Shown here in pieces: positions 1 through 6,901 of a stretch of DNA of 10,884 bases. A program made the translations under genes and the position numbers. Positions within the stretch are counted from its first letter, which is position 1; each line of letters opens with the position of its first letter. A model generated the notes under the pieces. The model made no database searches. It was not told the origin of the DNA and saw only the letters and a list, made by a program, of their open reading frames with translations. This DNA is from Longimicrobiales bacterium (GTDB lineage Bacteria > Gemmatimonadota > Gemmatimonadetes > Longimicrobiales > Gaopeijiaceae). The stretch spans positions 1-10,884 of the forward strand of contig JANQME010000221.1 of assembly GCA_028280205.1 (NCBI GenBank). The letters are read 5' to 3'.

Positions 1-1487
1 CCCTCGTCCGTCAGGTCGCCGTCGAGAACGTGGCGCTCGGGCTCGTGGGCGGCGCGGCCGGAGTCGCGCTCGCGTCCTTCCTCGTCTCGCTGCTCGACTC
101 GCTGCTGGAGAGCCACTTCGGGCTGTGGCAGCAGGTGGCGCTCGACGGCCGTGCCGTCGTGGTCGCGTTCGCGCTGACGGCGCTCGCCACCGGGGCGTTC
201 GCGCTGGCCCCGATCGCGCAGGTCGCGAGCGGGCGGCCAGGTCGGGCGCTGCGTGCAGGGACGCGCACGCTGGGCGGGGGCGCGCACAGGCTGCGCAAGG
301 TGCTCCTGATCGGCCAGGTCGCGATGGTCACCGCGCTCCTCTTCGGCGCCGGGCTGCTCCTCCGCAGCTACGGATACCTCGACGGTCTCGATCCCGGATT
401 CGAACCGGAGGGCGTGTACACCGTCCAGCTCTCGCTCGACGACGCGCGCTTCGCCGAGGCGGAAGCCATACGGGGCCTCTTCGATGAGACGCTCGGCGCG
501 ATCGAGGCGCTTCCGTCGGTCGGTTCGGCCGCCGTCGCCCTCACGCTCCCGTACGAGCGCGCGCTGAACATGCCGTTTCGGCGGCCGGGAGAAGAGGACC
601 GACGCGTCGCGAACGTCGTGTACGTCACGCCGGGCTTCTTCGAGACGCTGCGCATCCCGGTGCGTGCCGGCCGGACCTTCACCGACGCGGATCGGGCGGA
701 CGGCCCGGTCGTCGCCGTCGCGAATCAGGCCTTCGTCGAGTACGCCTTCGAGGGCACGGACGCGCTCGGAGAGGCTCTGGAGGTCAGCTTCGGCGCCGAG
801 GGACGGGCCACCGTGGTCGGCATCGTCGGAAACGTGCAGCAGTCGGCGGGGTGGGGCGGCGCCGGGCTGCCGGTCTGGGAGACCCCGACGCTCTACCTGC
901 CGGTGGCCCAGGCGTCGTCCGGCTTCCTGCAGGGCGTGCACGTCTGGTTCGCTCCGAGCTGGATCGCGCGGCCCGTGCAGCCCGGCGTCGAGCTGGGTCC
1001 GGAGGTGACCCGCGCGCTCCTGTCCGCGACGCCCGCCATGCCCACCGCACGCAGCGCGCTCCTGACCGACGTCATGGAGGGCGCGTTCTCCGGGCCCCGC
1101 TTCGAGGCTGCGTTCCTCCTTACCGTGGCCGTCTTCTCGCTCCTGCTCGCCGGGGTGGGGCTGTACGGGATCGTCGCCCACGAGGTTCTGGAGCGGCGCG
1201 CGGAGATGGGCCTGCGCATGGCGCTCGGCGCGAACCCGTCGCAGGCCGTCTGGTCCGCCGGATCGAGCGGCGTACGGCTCACGCTGGCCGGGGTCGTGGT
1301 CGGGAGTGTTTTCGCCGCCGGCCTCTCCGGTGCGATGCGCAACCTCCTCTTCGGCATCGAGCCCTGGGATCCGCTCGTCGCGATCGGGCTGCTCGGCGTC
1401 ATGGCGCTGCTCGCGCTCACGGCGTCGTTCGTTCCGGCGGCGCGGATCGGGCGTCTGGATCCGGCTCGGGTGCTGAGGGACGCCTGA
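1..1487 (+). CDS. ADOP-family (MacB/FtsX-like) ABC transporter permease, C-terminal part, 5' end outside window
   Basis: The reading frame is open from the left edge (first full codon at base 3) to TGA at 1485-1487, giving 494 visible residues. It starts inside the first FtsX-like domain, with a Gly/Ala-rich helix (LGLVGGAAGVALASF) and a second helix (VVVAFALTALATGAFALAPI). Next come a membrane helix after RKVLLIGQVAM and a periplasmic MacB-like core containing VTPGFFETLRIPVRAGR. The second FtsX domain has the family signature AEMGLRMALGA, and the protein ends in DPARVLRDA, the usual last motif of these permeases. The family comprises inner-membrane permeases of about 800-900 residues with duplicated FtsX units; most members have unknown substrates and no adjacent ATPase. 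GTG at base 30 is an internal codon, not the start. Its stop lies 7 bases from the stop of the convergent tetR-type gene. The family call is secure; the substrate is unknown. Confidence 0.93.
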   Translation, partial: LVRQVAVENVALGLVGGAAGVALASFLVSLLDSLLESHFGLWQQVALDGRAVVVAFALTALATGAFALAPIAQVASGRPGRALRAGTRTLGGGAHRLRKVLLIGQVAMVTALLFGAGLLLRSYGYLDGLDPGFEPEGVYTVQLSLDDARFAEAEAIRGLFDETLGAIEALPSVGSAAVALTLPYERALNMPFRRPGEEDRRVANVVYVTPGFFETLRIPVRAGRTFTDADRADGPVVAVANQAFVEYAFEGTDALGEALEVSFGAEGRATVVGIVGNVQQSAGWGGAGLPVWETPTLYLPVAQASSGFLQGVHVWFAPSWIARPVQPGVELGPEVTRALLSATPAMPTARSALLTDVMEGAFSGPRFEAAFLLTVAVFSLLLAGVGLYGIVAHEVLERRAEMGLRMALGANPSQAVWSAGSSGVRLTLAGVVVGSVFAAGLSGAMRNLLFGIEPWDPLVAIGLLGVMALLALTASFVPAARIGRLDPARVLRDA

Positions 1488-1494
1488 GGCGGCG

Positions 1495-2100
1495 TCAGAC
1501 GGCGTCCGTCGCGAACCCGCGTACGTGTGCACGTGCATGCGCGAGGGCGGTGCGTAACGGCGCTCCATCCTCCGCGACGCGCGCGAGGACGAGACCGCCC
1601 TGCACGACGGCCACGACAAAGTGCGCGAGGTCGAGCGCGTCGACGCCGGGGTCCATGATTCCGGTGGACTGCATGACGTCGAAGCCCCGCGCCAGATGCT
1701 CGCACTTGCGGCGAAACGCCGCCTCGAGCCGCTCCCGGAGAGCCGCATCCCGGTCGGCCACCTCGCTCGCCATCGTGCCGAGCGGGCACCCACCCCGGAA
1801 GCCGGTCTCGGCGTAGAGGGCGTAGACGACGTCGAACCAGCGATCCACGTCGTCCCACGTGCGCAGAATGTCGTCGGGCGCCGCCGACTCCGGCTGGGCC
1901 GACGCGAAGCGCTCCACGACTGCCGCCTCCAGGTCGGCGCGGCTGTCGAAGTAGTGATAGAACTGCCCCTTCCCGACGCCTGCCGCCTCGAGCACGTGAT
2001 CGACGCTCGTCGCCCGCACGCCCTGGAGGTGCATGAGGTGCGCGGCCGCTTCGACGATGCGGTCGCGGGTGCGGCGGCCCTTCGTGGTCGTGGGGTCCAT
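1495..2100 (-). CDS. TetR/AcrR-family transcriptional regulator
   Basis: This 201-residue protein has the standard TetR plan. An N-terminal DNA-binding domain covers residues about 8-58 (TRDRIVEAAAHLMHLQG, then the recognition region VLEAAGVGKGQFYHYFDSRA, with the typical G-x-F/Y-YHYF signature). An all-helical ligand or dimer domain follows. The ATG at 2100 was chosen because it places the helix-turn-helix at the usual distance from the N-terminus; no clear Shine-Dalgarno precedes it, so translation may depend on the upstream gene. It is second in a unit with the AhpD-like gene (53-bp gap). The palindrome at 2761-2776 upstream of that gene is the obvious operator candidate, which would make this an autoregulated repressor. 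The second domain contains FRGGCPLGTM with Cys105. Some TetR proteins sense oxidants or electrophiles through a cysteine in this area (NemR Cys106), so redox sensing is possible but inferred. The family is certain; the ligand is unknown. Confidence 0.93.
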   Translation of the reverse strand: MDPTTTKGRRTRDRIVEAAAHLMHLQGVRATSVDHVLEAAGVGKGQFYHYFDSRADLEAAVVERFASAQPESAAPDDILRTWDDVDRWFDVVYALYAETGFRGGCPLGTMASEVADRDAALRERLEAAFRRKCEHLARGFDVMQSTGIMDPGVDALDLAHFVVAVVQGGLVLARVAEDGAPLRTALAHARAHVRGFATDAV

Positions 2101-2153
2101 GGGCGGGGAGGGCGGGGCGGAGGGCGAGGCACGCCCCCCGCCCGCGCCTCGGG

Positions 2154-2729
2154 TCAGACCGTTGCCGTCGGGCGCTCGCGCTCGGGCGTCCAGGCGAACG
2201 GAGCGAAGTTCTCGTCGAGCGGGGTCGCCGCAAGGTGGTTCACGTAGTTGCTGATCGTCTTCTGGGCCACGCCCGTCACGACCTCGAGGACCTGCTCCTT
2301 CGTGAAGCCCGCGTCGAGGAAGGCCCCGAGCGCCTCCTCGCCCACCCAGCCGCGATCCCGCACGACCGCAAGCGTGAAGGCACGGAGCGCTTCCAGGCGC
2401 GGGTCTTCGAGCGATGCACCGCTCCGGAGCGCCTCGATCGCCTCGTCTGGCGCGCCGATCATCTTCGACACCGCCGTGTGCGCCGCCACGCAGTAGTGGC
2501 ACTCGTTCTCCACGCTCGTCGTGAGCAGGACGACCTGCTGCTCGAACTTCGAGAGCGAAGACGACGCGAAGGCACCGGCGACTTGGGCGTAGCCGTTCAC
2601 CGCCGCCGGGGCGTTGGCCAGGGTGCCGATCAGGTTCGGCAGGAAGCCGTAGGCGGATTCGAGGCTCTTCACGGTCTCGACGGAGCCTTCGGGTGCGTTC
2701 TGGGCGTTGCGAAGTTGGAGGTCCAGCAT
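2154..2729 (-). CDS. carboxymuconolactone decarboxylase / AhpD-like family protein (probable CxxC redox protein)
   Basis: This 191-residue helical protein carries the AhpD-type active-site motif ENECHYCVAAH, with Cys77, Cys80 and His84. In AhpD and related alkylhydroperoxidase-like proteins these residues carry out thiol-based peroxide reduction. True carboxymuconolactone decarboxylases lack the CxxC pair, so a redox role is more likely than decarboxylation. The N-terminal segment (VKSLESAYGFLPNLIGTLAN) resembles the 'peroxidase-related' subgroup that starts with a similar helix. The start is ATG at 2729, because AGGAGA lies 9 bases upstream; an in-frame TTG at 2768 adds 13 residues but overlaps the promoter palindrome and has no ribosome binding site. 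It is the first gene of a unit with the TetR gene and is probably repressed by it. The substrate could be a hydroperoxide or an organic electrophile; neither is shown by the sequence. No partner peroxiredoxin (AhpC) is in the window. Confidence 0.92.
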   Translation of the reverse strand: MLDLQLRNAQNAPEGSVETVKSLESAYGFLPNLIGTLANAPAAVNGYAQVAGAFASSSLSKFEQQVVLLTTSVENECHYCVAAHTAVSKMIGAPDEAIEALRSGASLEDPRLEALRAFTLAVVRDRGWVGEEALGAFLDAGFTKEQVLEVVTGVAQKTISNYVNHLAATPLDENFAPFAWTPERERPTATV

Positions 2730-2756
2730 GTCTGATGTCTCCTGATCTCTTCGTAG

Positions 2757-2785
2757 ATAATGTACCAAACGGTACAGACTGAATC
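2757..2785 (-). promoter_or_regulatory. promoter/operator of the AhpD-like-tetR unit with perfect 16-bp palindrome
   Basis: TGTACC-AAAC-GGTACA at 2761-2776 is a perfect inverted repeat (6-4-6) ending 32 bases upstream of the ATG at 2729. Its size and position fit a TetR-family operator. On the minus strand a possible -10 box CATTAT (2757-2762) follows a poor -35 box GATTCA (2780-2785) with a 17-base spacer, so bound repressor would cover the promoter. The palindrome is seen directly; the promoter boxes are weak, and the assignment to the TetR gene is inferred from proximity. Confidence 0.75.
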
Positions 2786-2874
2786 CGTGAGGAGAGGGGG
2801 AGTTCCCGAGGGGGGTGGAGCGGGGTCGAGGAGTCAGCGTAGATCGTGTGCGGCGCCCGGGTTACGTTCTCCAC

Positions 2875-2947
2875 GACCCGGTAGCTCAGCTGGCAGAGCA
2901 ACGGACTTTTAATCCGTAGGTCGTGGGTTCGAGACCCACCCGGGTCA
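2875..2947 (+). tRNA. tRNA-Lys (anticodon TTT)
   Basis: The full cloverleaf can be drawn over 73 bases. The acceptor stem GACCCGG pairs perfectly with CCGGGTC and discriminator A follows. The D arm is GCTCAGCTGGCAGAGC. The anticodon stem ACGGA/TCCGT encloses the loop CTTTTAA with anticodon TTT, and the T arm is GTGGG-TTCGAGA-CCCAC. There is no encoded CCA (CTT follows the discriminator), so the tail must be added by CCA-transferase. It stands alone, 98 bases from the divergent AhpD-like promoter region; a hairpin terminator starts 21 bases downstream. TACGTT at 2863-2868 is at the right distance for a -10 box but has no convincing -35 partner. Confidence 0.98.
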
Positions 2948-2968
2948 CTTGGTACAGCGCGATGGGTC

Positions 2969-3010
2969 AGGCCCTCTCGGAGATCGCTCCGGGCGGGCCT
3001 TCTTCGTGTT
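2969..3010 (+). terminator. intrinsic terminator of tRNA-Lys
   Basis: AGGCCC (2969-2974) pairs with GGGCCT (2995-3000), and the inner stem CGGAG (2978-2982) pairs with CTCCG (2987-2991) around the loop ATCG. Between them the TCT/GGC triplets give one mismatch, one C-G pair and one U-G wobble. A pyrimidine-rich tail, TCTTCGTGTT, follows directly. The position, 21 bases after the tRNA and on its strand, supports termination of the tRNA transcript. Confidence 0.7.
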
Positions 3011-3066
3011 CGATGTTCCCGATCTGTTGCGCGACGGGGTCGAGAGGATCGGCCGGAACCGACCTC

Positions 3067-3106
3067 TTGGCCGAAATATCAGAATATCCGATATTCAGAC
3101 AGGAGG
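3067..3106 (+). promoter_or_regulatory. promoter/operator of the AbrB-PIN toxin-antitoxin unit, with ribosome binding site
   Basis: GAATAT-CCG-ATATTC at 3082-3096 is a perfect 6-3-6 palindrome. A further AATATC half-site lies just upstream (3075-3080), so three AATATC-like units are stacked in an AT-rich patch within high-GC DNA. TTGGCC (3067-3072) and GATATT (3090-3095) are spaced 17 bases apart and could be -35 and -10 boxes, placing the palindrome on the promoter. AGGAGG (3101-3106) sits 5 bases before the ATG at 3112. Antitoxins of the AbrB fold commonly bind such palindromes to repress their own operon. The promoter boxes are tentative. Confidence 0.65.
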
Positions 3107-3111
3107 ATACC

Positions 3112-3408
3112 ATGGCTACCGAGACAAGTCGCATCGGGAAGCGCGGGACGTTCGTCATTCCGGCCAAGCTGAGGCGTCGGTTCGGCATGGAGGAAGGGAC
3201 CGAGGTCATCGCCGAAGAGACGCCCGACGGGATTCTGATCCGCCCGGCCATGACCGTGCCGATCGAGGTGTACTCCGCGGAAAGGCGAGCGGAATTCCTC
3301 CTGTCCAACGCCGTGGACTCGGAAGACTACCGGCGCGCCTCGGAGGAGGTTCGGCGCATGGGCCTCGACCCCGACGCGATCCCGCACCATCGGACGGAAG
3401 ACGCCTGA
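3112..3408 (+). CDS. AbrB/MazE-type (SpoVT-AbrB domain) antitoxin
   Basis: This 98-residue protein has an N-terminal swapped-hairpin AbrB DNA-binding domain over residues about 5-48 (TSRIGKRGTFVIPAKLRRRFGM, then EEGTEVIAEETPDGILIRPA). The pattern 'G-x-x-VIPAKLR+xF/L' is diagnostic of the family. Residues 50-98 form an acidic, helical tail (YSAERRAEFLLSNAVDSEDY) that in such antitoxins usually wraps the toxin. The ATG at 3112 has a near-perfect AGGAGG 5 bases upstream. The gene lies 3 bases before the PIN toxin gene in the usual antitoxin-first order, so both are probably on one mRNA. It should neutralise the PIN ribonuclease and repress the operon through the palindrome at 3082-3096. The fold and module are secure; the neutralising region is inferred. 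Confidence 0.93.
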   Translation: MATETSRIGKRGTFVIPAKLRRRFGMEEGTEVIAEETPDGILIRPAMTVPIEVYSAERRAEFLLSNAVDSEDYRRASEEVRRMGLDPDAIPHHRTEDA

Positions 3409-3411
3409 GGG

Positions 3412-3816
3412 GTGGATCGGCTGTTCATCGATGCCAACGTGCTGTTCTCCGCTGCATACCGGTCGGGCACGGGCGTGGCGCGGCTCTGGAAGATCGATGA
3501 CGTGGAGCTGCTTTCGTCGGACTACGCCATTGAGGAAGCGCGCCGAAACCTCTCGGAGCCCGAACAGCGCAGAAGGCTCGATGAGCGGGTCGCCTCGCTC
3601 GAGCTCGTCTCCGGGGTGACACTCGACGAGGCCTTCTTCGAGACGTTGGATCTGCGGAAGAAGGATTGGCCGATTCTCGGCGGCGCCGTGGCGGGCCGAG
3701 CGAGTCACCTGATCACGGGCGACCATCGCGACTTCGGCCCCTTCTTCGGGCGTGAGCTCGGCGGGGTGATGGTCCTGCCGCCTGGCGACTACCTGCACCA
3801 GAGAAAGCCTCGGTAG
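3412..3816 (+). CDS. PIN-domain toxin (probable endoribonuclease)
   Basis: This 134-residue protein has the PIN layout. The first strand ends in FIDANVLFSAA, with metal-binding Asp7. An acidic helix AIEEARRNL carries Glu41/Glu42. Then come KKDWPILGGAVAGRASHLITGD with Asp85 and Asp104, and RDF with Asp107. These are the acidic residues that bind Mg2+ or Mn2+ in PIN nucleases, so the enzyme looks intact. Members paired with AbrB-type antitoxins cleave RNA, often tRNA; the target here is unknown. The start is GTG at 3412, because the PIN fold begins at residue 4 and no later start would keep Asp7. Only a poor GAGG lies before it, so translation is probably coupled to the antitoxin gene, whose stop is 3 bases away. 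Its stop faces the convergent permease gene with a 35-base gap holding no clear terminator. Confidence 0.93.
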   Translation: MDRLFIDANVLFSAAYRSGTGVARLWKIDDVELLSSDYAIEEARRNLSEPEQRRRLDERVASLELVSGVTLDEAFFETLDLRKKDWPILGGAVAGRASHLITGDHRDFGPFFGRELGGVMVLPPGDYLHQRKPR

Positions 3817-3851
3817 TCGCGCTCCGAGGGCGATGGTGGCGTTCAATGCAG

Positions 3852-6539
3852 TCACTCGACCCGGAGCGCCTCCAGCGGGTCGGTCCGCGCCATGCGACGC
3901 GCCGGCACCGCGCTCACGATCAGGCAGAGCAACAGGATCGCCGCGGAAGCCCCCAGAATCTGGGGCGGACTCATCGGGGACACGCCGTACAGGTGCGACC
4001 GCACGAGCCCCCCGAGGAGCCAGATGGACGGGAGGGCGACGGCGACGCCGAGGAAGGTGAGCCGCAGGGCGTCGGCGACGACGAGCCGCGACGCGGACGC
4101 GGTCGGGGCTCCGAGGGCGATGCGGATGCCGACCTCCTTGCGTCGTGCCTGCACGGAGAAGCTGAGCACCCCGTAGATCCCGATCATGGCGAGCAGGGTG
4201 CCGAAGAGCGCGAAGGCCGACCCGAGCGAGGCCAGCATTCGCTCGAACACCAACAGCCGGTCGATCTGCTCGTCCAGCGTGCGCACGTCCGCGACGGTCA
4301 GCACCGGATCGATCTCGTCGATCCGTTCGCGGATGGTGGGCGCGACCTCGGAGAGGGGGGCGCGAGCCCGCGCGTAGAAGGTCGCCCCGCCTCGGACCTG
4401 CTGCCAGAACGGGAAGTAGACCTGCGGCAGGGGATCGCGCAGGCGCTGTTCAGCAAAGTCCTCGACGACGCCGATGATCTCCATCCGTGCCGCGGCCGAG
4501 GGGTCCCGACCGAAGTCGATCCGCACGCCGAGCGGTTCCTGACCGGGCAGGTAGCGCTCCACGAACGACTCGCTCACGATGACCCGGTCCCACAACCACT
4601 CGTCGCCGAAGGTACGATCGCCTGCATCGAAGTCGCGGCCTCGAAGCACATCGACTCCGAGCACGTCGAAGAAGCCGGGCGTCACGGCGTTCATGGGCAG
4701 GTTGTCCGGGGTGACGAAGCGGCCGTCCGCCGCTTCGACCAGCATGCTGTTCCCCCATCCCGAGCCACGGAGCATTCCCCACGCGGCCAGCCCCATCGAC
4801 TCAATCCCGGGCACTCCGCTCGCCCGGTCGAGGATGTCCTCCAGGATCCGCTTGCTCTCTTCCGCGGTCCTCCCGTCGTTGCGCGGGTTGACTGCGAAGG
4901 TGACGAGCTGCTCAGTCTCGAAGCCGGGTCCCTGACCCCTGAGCGTTCGAAGCGTCGATCCGAAGAGAGCGGCACCGGTCAGAAGAACGAGCGCCAACGC
5001 GACCTGACCGACCACGAGCGCCCGACGCGTGCGGAGGCCACTGCTCGCGGAGCGGGTCCGCAGTGCGCCCATGGGCCGCGTCGACGCGGCGAACCAGGCG
5101 GGTCCGACCCCGGACAGCAGCGTTGCCAGGACGCAGACGGTCAGAGCGGTGACGAGTGTGCGACCGTCCAGCTCGGGGCCGATCGCCATCCCCGCTCCGC
5201 CGACCTCGAGGTAGTGGAGGATCGCACGGCTCACGACCGGCGCGAGCGCGACACCTGCCGCGCCGCCGAGGAGAGCCAGCAGCCCCGACTCGACCATTCG
5301 CTCGAGCATGATCCGGGCGCGGGACGCGCCCGGCGCCGTGCGCACGGCCGTGTCGCGCGTCTGGGCCACCGCGCGCGCCAGCGAGAGGTTCGCGACGTTC
5401 ACGCAGGCGAGCAGAAGGAGCAGGGCGGTCGCGAACGACAGGATGAGCACCGGCTGCCGCAGCTCACCCGCGCGGTCGGCCGACCCGGCCCCTCCGGGGA
5501 GCACGGCGAGTCGCGACGCGAGGTACGCCGCGGACTCCGTCTCCGTCAGCCCGCCGGGCCAGTCGCCCCGTTCCATGCCCCGTCGCAGATAGCGCGAGAA
5601 CCACGGCTGGATCCCGGCCTCTGCGTCCAGCCGCGAGACGCCCGGTGCGAGCCGCGCGTAGACGTGCTGGAAGCGGACCCTGGGCTCGTCGAGCCTGCCC
5701 CATCGGTGGACGAGGCCGTTCATCATCATCGAGGTCCACAGCACGGGAGGCCGACTCCAGTCGGTCCCGTAGTAGCCCTCGGGTGCCACACCGATGATGG
5801 ACAGCGGACGGCCGTTCACACGGATCTGCCGCCCCACCACGCTCGAGTCCGCTCCGTACCGGGAAGCCCAGTATGCGTGGGAGAGGACGGCGACCGGATG
5901 CCCGTCGAGCACCTGGTCGTCTCCCTCGTCGACGAGTCGGCCGAGGTGCGGTCGCAGCCCCATCGTCTCGAAGAACGAGCCGGTGACGAGCCCGATCCGC
6001 GCGCGCTCGGATCCGGCTGGCCCGATGAGCGTCACGTCGCCCGGGCTGCGGGCGGCGATGGAGCTGAAGACCGCCTGCTCCTCCTGCAGCTCCACGTACA
6101 GGGGGTGCGGGAGAAGCTCTCCCCAGCCTCGGCCCTCACCGACCCAGTGTCCGTCCCAGGCGAGCTGCGCGACGCGCTCGGGATCCGTGACCGGCATGGG
6201 TCGAAGAAGCGTCTGATCCGCGAGCGAGAAGATCGCCGTGCTCACGCCGATCCCGATCATCAACGAGCCGACGATGACGGCGGTGGAGAGGGGCGACGCG
6301 ATGAGCCGCCGCACAGCGAGCCTCACGTCCCGCGCGAGGGTGTCCGCGAACGACATCCTGCCTCGGCTGTCGGTCGGATCGAGCTGCTCGTGGTGACCGA
6401 AGCGCGCGCGAGCCCGCGACAACGCCTCGGGCTCGGTCAGCCCCTCCTCCTCGATCAGCCGGTCGGCCTCGATGCGGACGTGCGCGATCGCCTCCTCCCG
6501 CTCGTCCAGGTCGCTTCGTCGGCTCCGGCCTCGCCCCAT
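3852..6539 (-). CDS. ADOP-family ABC transporter permease, full length
   Basis: This 895-residue protein spans a complete ADOP permease. An N-terminal helical 'permease prefix' (residues about 8-52, EALSRARARFG) is followed by the first transmembrane helix at about 85-108. A MacB-like periplasmic core lies at 110-360 (GLVTGSFFETMGLRPHLGRL). Three helices of FtsX unit 1 follow from about 365 to 485 (LLLLLACVNVANLSLARA), then a helix at 508-528. A second core at 540-760 contains VTPGFFDVLGVDVLRGRDF. FtsX unit 2 occupies 772-880 (KEVGIRIALGA), and the protein ends in DPLEALRVE. Two ATGs compete for the start: AGGAGG abuts the ATG at 6545 but lies 6 bases before the ATG at 6539, so 6539 is preferred. 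The ATG at 6545 would overlap the padR stop as ATGA. Either way the gene is coupled to padR. No ATPase is nearby and the substrate is unknown. In unit 1 the usual RLALGAS reads RTAPGAS. Confidence 0.95.
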   Translation of the reverse strand: MGRGRSRRSDLDEREEAIAHVRIEADRLIEEEGLTEPEALSRARARFGHHEQLDPTDSRGRMSFADTLARDVRLAVRRLIASPLSTAVIVGSLMIGIGVSTAIFSLADQTLLRPMPVTDPERVAQLAWDGHWVGEGRGWGELLPHPLYVELQEEQAVFSSIAARSPGDVTLIGPAGSERARIGLVTGSFFETMGLRPHLGRLVDEGDDQVLDGHPVAVLSHAYWASRYGADSSVVGRQIRVNGRPLSIIGVAPEGYYGTDWSRPPVLWTSMMMNGLVHRWGRLDEPRVRFQHVYARLAPGVSRLDAEAGIQPWFSRYLRRGMERGDWPGGLTETESAAYLASRLAVLPGGAGSADRAGELRQPVLILSFATALLLLLACVNVANLSLARAVAQTRDTAVRTAPGASRARIMLERMVESGLLALLGGAAGVALAPVVSRAILHYLEVGGAGMAIGPELDGRTLVTALTVCVLATLLSGVGPAWFAASTRPMGALRTRSASSGLRTRRALVVGQVALALVLLTGAALFGSTLRTLRGQGPGFETEQLVTFAVNPRNDGRTAEESKRILEDILDRASGVPGIESMGLAAWGMLRGSGWGNSMLVEAADGRFVTPDNLPMNAVTPGFFDVLGVDVLRGRDFDAGDRTFGDEWLWDRVIVSESFVERYLPGQEPLGVRIDFGRDPSAAARMEIIGVVEDFAEQRLRDPLPQVYFPFWQQVRGGATFYARARAPLSEVAPTIRERIDEIDPVLTVADVRTLDEQIDRLLVFERMLASLGSAFALFGTLLAMIGIYGVLSFSVQARRKEVGIRIALGAPTASASRLVVADALRLTFLGVAVALPSIWLLGGLVRSHLYGVSPMSPPQILGASAAILLLCLIVSAVPARRMARTDPLEALRVE

Positions 6540-6541
6540 CG

Positions 6542-6901
6542 TCATCCTCCTGCGCCCTCGATCCCGAGGACTCTCCCCATTGCAGCGCTCAAGCGCCGCC
6601 AGCGCCTCATCTCGACGTCGACCTGCGCCCGTCCGAGCGGGGTCAGGTCGTAGAAGCGCGCCCTGCGGTTGTTCGAGCTCACGCCCCACTCGGCCTCGAT
6701 CCACCTCCGCTTCTCCAGCCGCTTCAGCGCCGGATACAGCGATCCGTGGTCGATGAGGAATTCGTCGCCCGACGTCCGCTCGATCGCCCGCGCGATCCCC
6801 TGTCCGTGCTGCGGACCGTGCAGCAGCGTCCGGAGAATCAGGACGTCGAGGGTGCCCTGCAGGAGCTCGACGTGATCGCGGTCGTTCTCTTGGGTAGTCA
6901 T
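6542..6901 (-). CDS. PadR-family regulator of the ADOP-associated type
   Basis: This 119-residue winged-helix protein has the PadR signature LLQGTLDVLILRTLLHGPQHGQGIA, then GSLYPALKRLEKRRWIEAEWG and the wing RRARFYDLTPLGRAQV. A short C-terminal dimerisation helix (residues about 88-112) follows, as in subfamily-1 PadR proteins. Small PadR proteins of this form are repeatedly found just upstream of ADOP permeases in Acidobacteriota and Gemmatimonadota, and this gene is directly followed by one, with start and stop signals touching. It is therefore most likely a repressor of its own operon, acting at the inverted repeat at 6899-6934. The ATG at 6901 is favoured because the HTH starts at residue 13. 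No Shine-Dalgarno lies in front of it, and the promoter geometry suggests a transcript that begins at or next to the ATG. The inducer is unknown. Confidence 0.94.
   Translation of the reverse strand: MTTQENDRDHVELLQGTLDVLILRTLLHGPQHGQGIARAIERTSGDEFLIDHGSLYPALKRLEKRRWIEAEWGVSSNNRRARFYDLTPLGRAQVDVEMRRWRRLSAAMGRVLGIEGAGG

Noticed and set aside
893..2233. A 446-codon minus-strand open frame running across the permease and TetR genes.
   Set aside because: It is out of frame with both well-supported genes and is dominated by Arg, Pro, Ser and Ala; a GC-bias shadow.
1495..2901. A 468-residue version of the TetR protein extended upstream to 2901.
   Set aside because: The extra 267 residues run out of frame through the AhpD-like gene and its promoter. 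The TetR domain itself begins at the ATG at 2100.
2875..3816. A genomic island inserted at tRNA-Lys.
   Set aside because: No integrase gene and no second copy of the tRNA 3' end was seen in the window. A toxin-antitoxin pair alone is not enough.
3821..4122. An exact 15-base repeat, GCTCCGAGGGCGATG, at 3821-3835 and 4108-4122, the second encoding IALGA of the permease.
   Set aside because: It could be a remnant of permease sequence after the gene end, but similarity does not continue on either side and one 15-mer match in 11 kb of GC-rich DNA can occur by chance.
3846..6653. A 935-codon open frame on the plus strand, antisense to the full-length permease.
   Set aside because: It is very rich in Arg, Glu, Asp, His and Gly with no domain or membrane pattern, as expected for the complement of a GC-rich gene. 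The minus-strand product is a clear permease with proper start signals.
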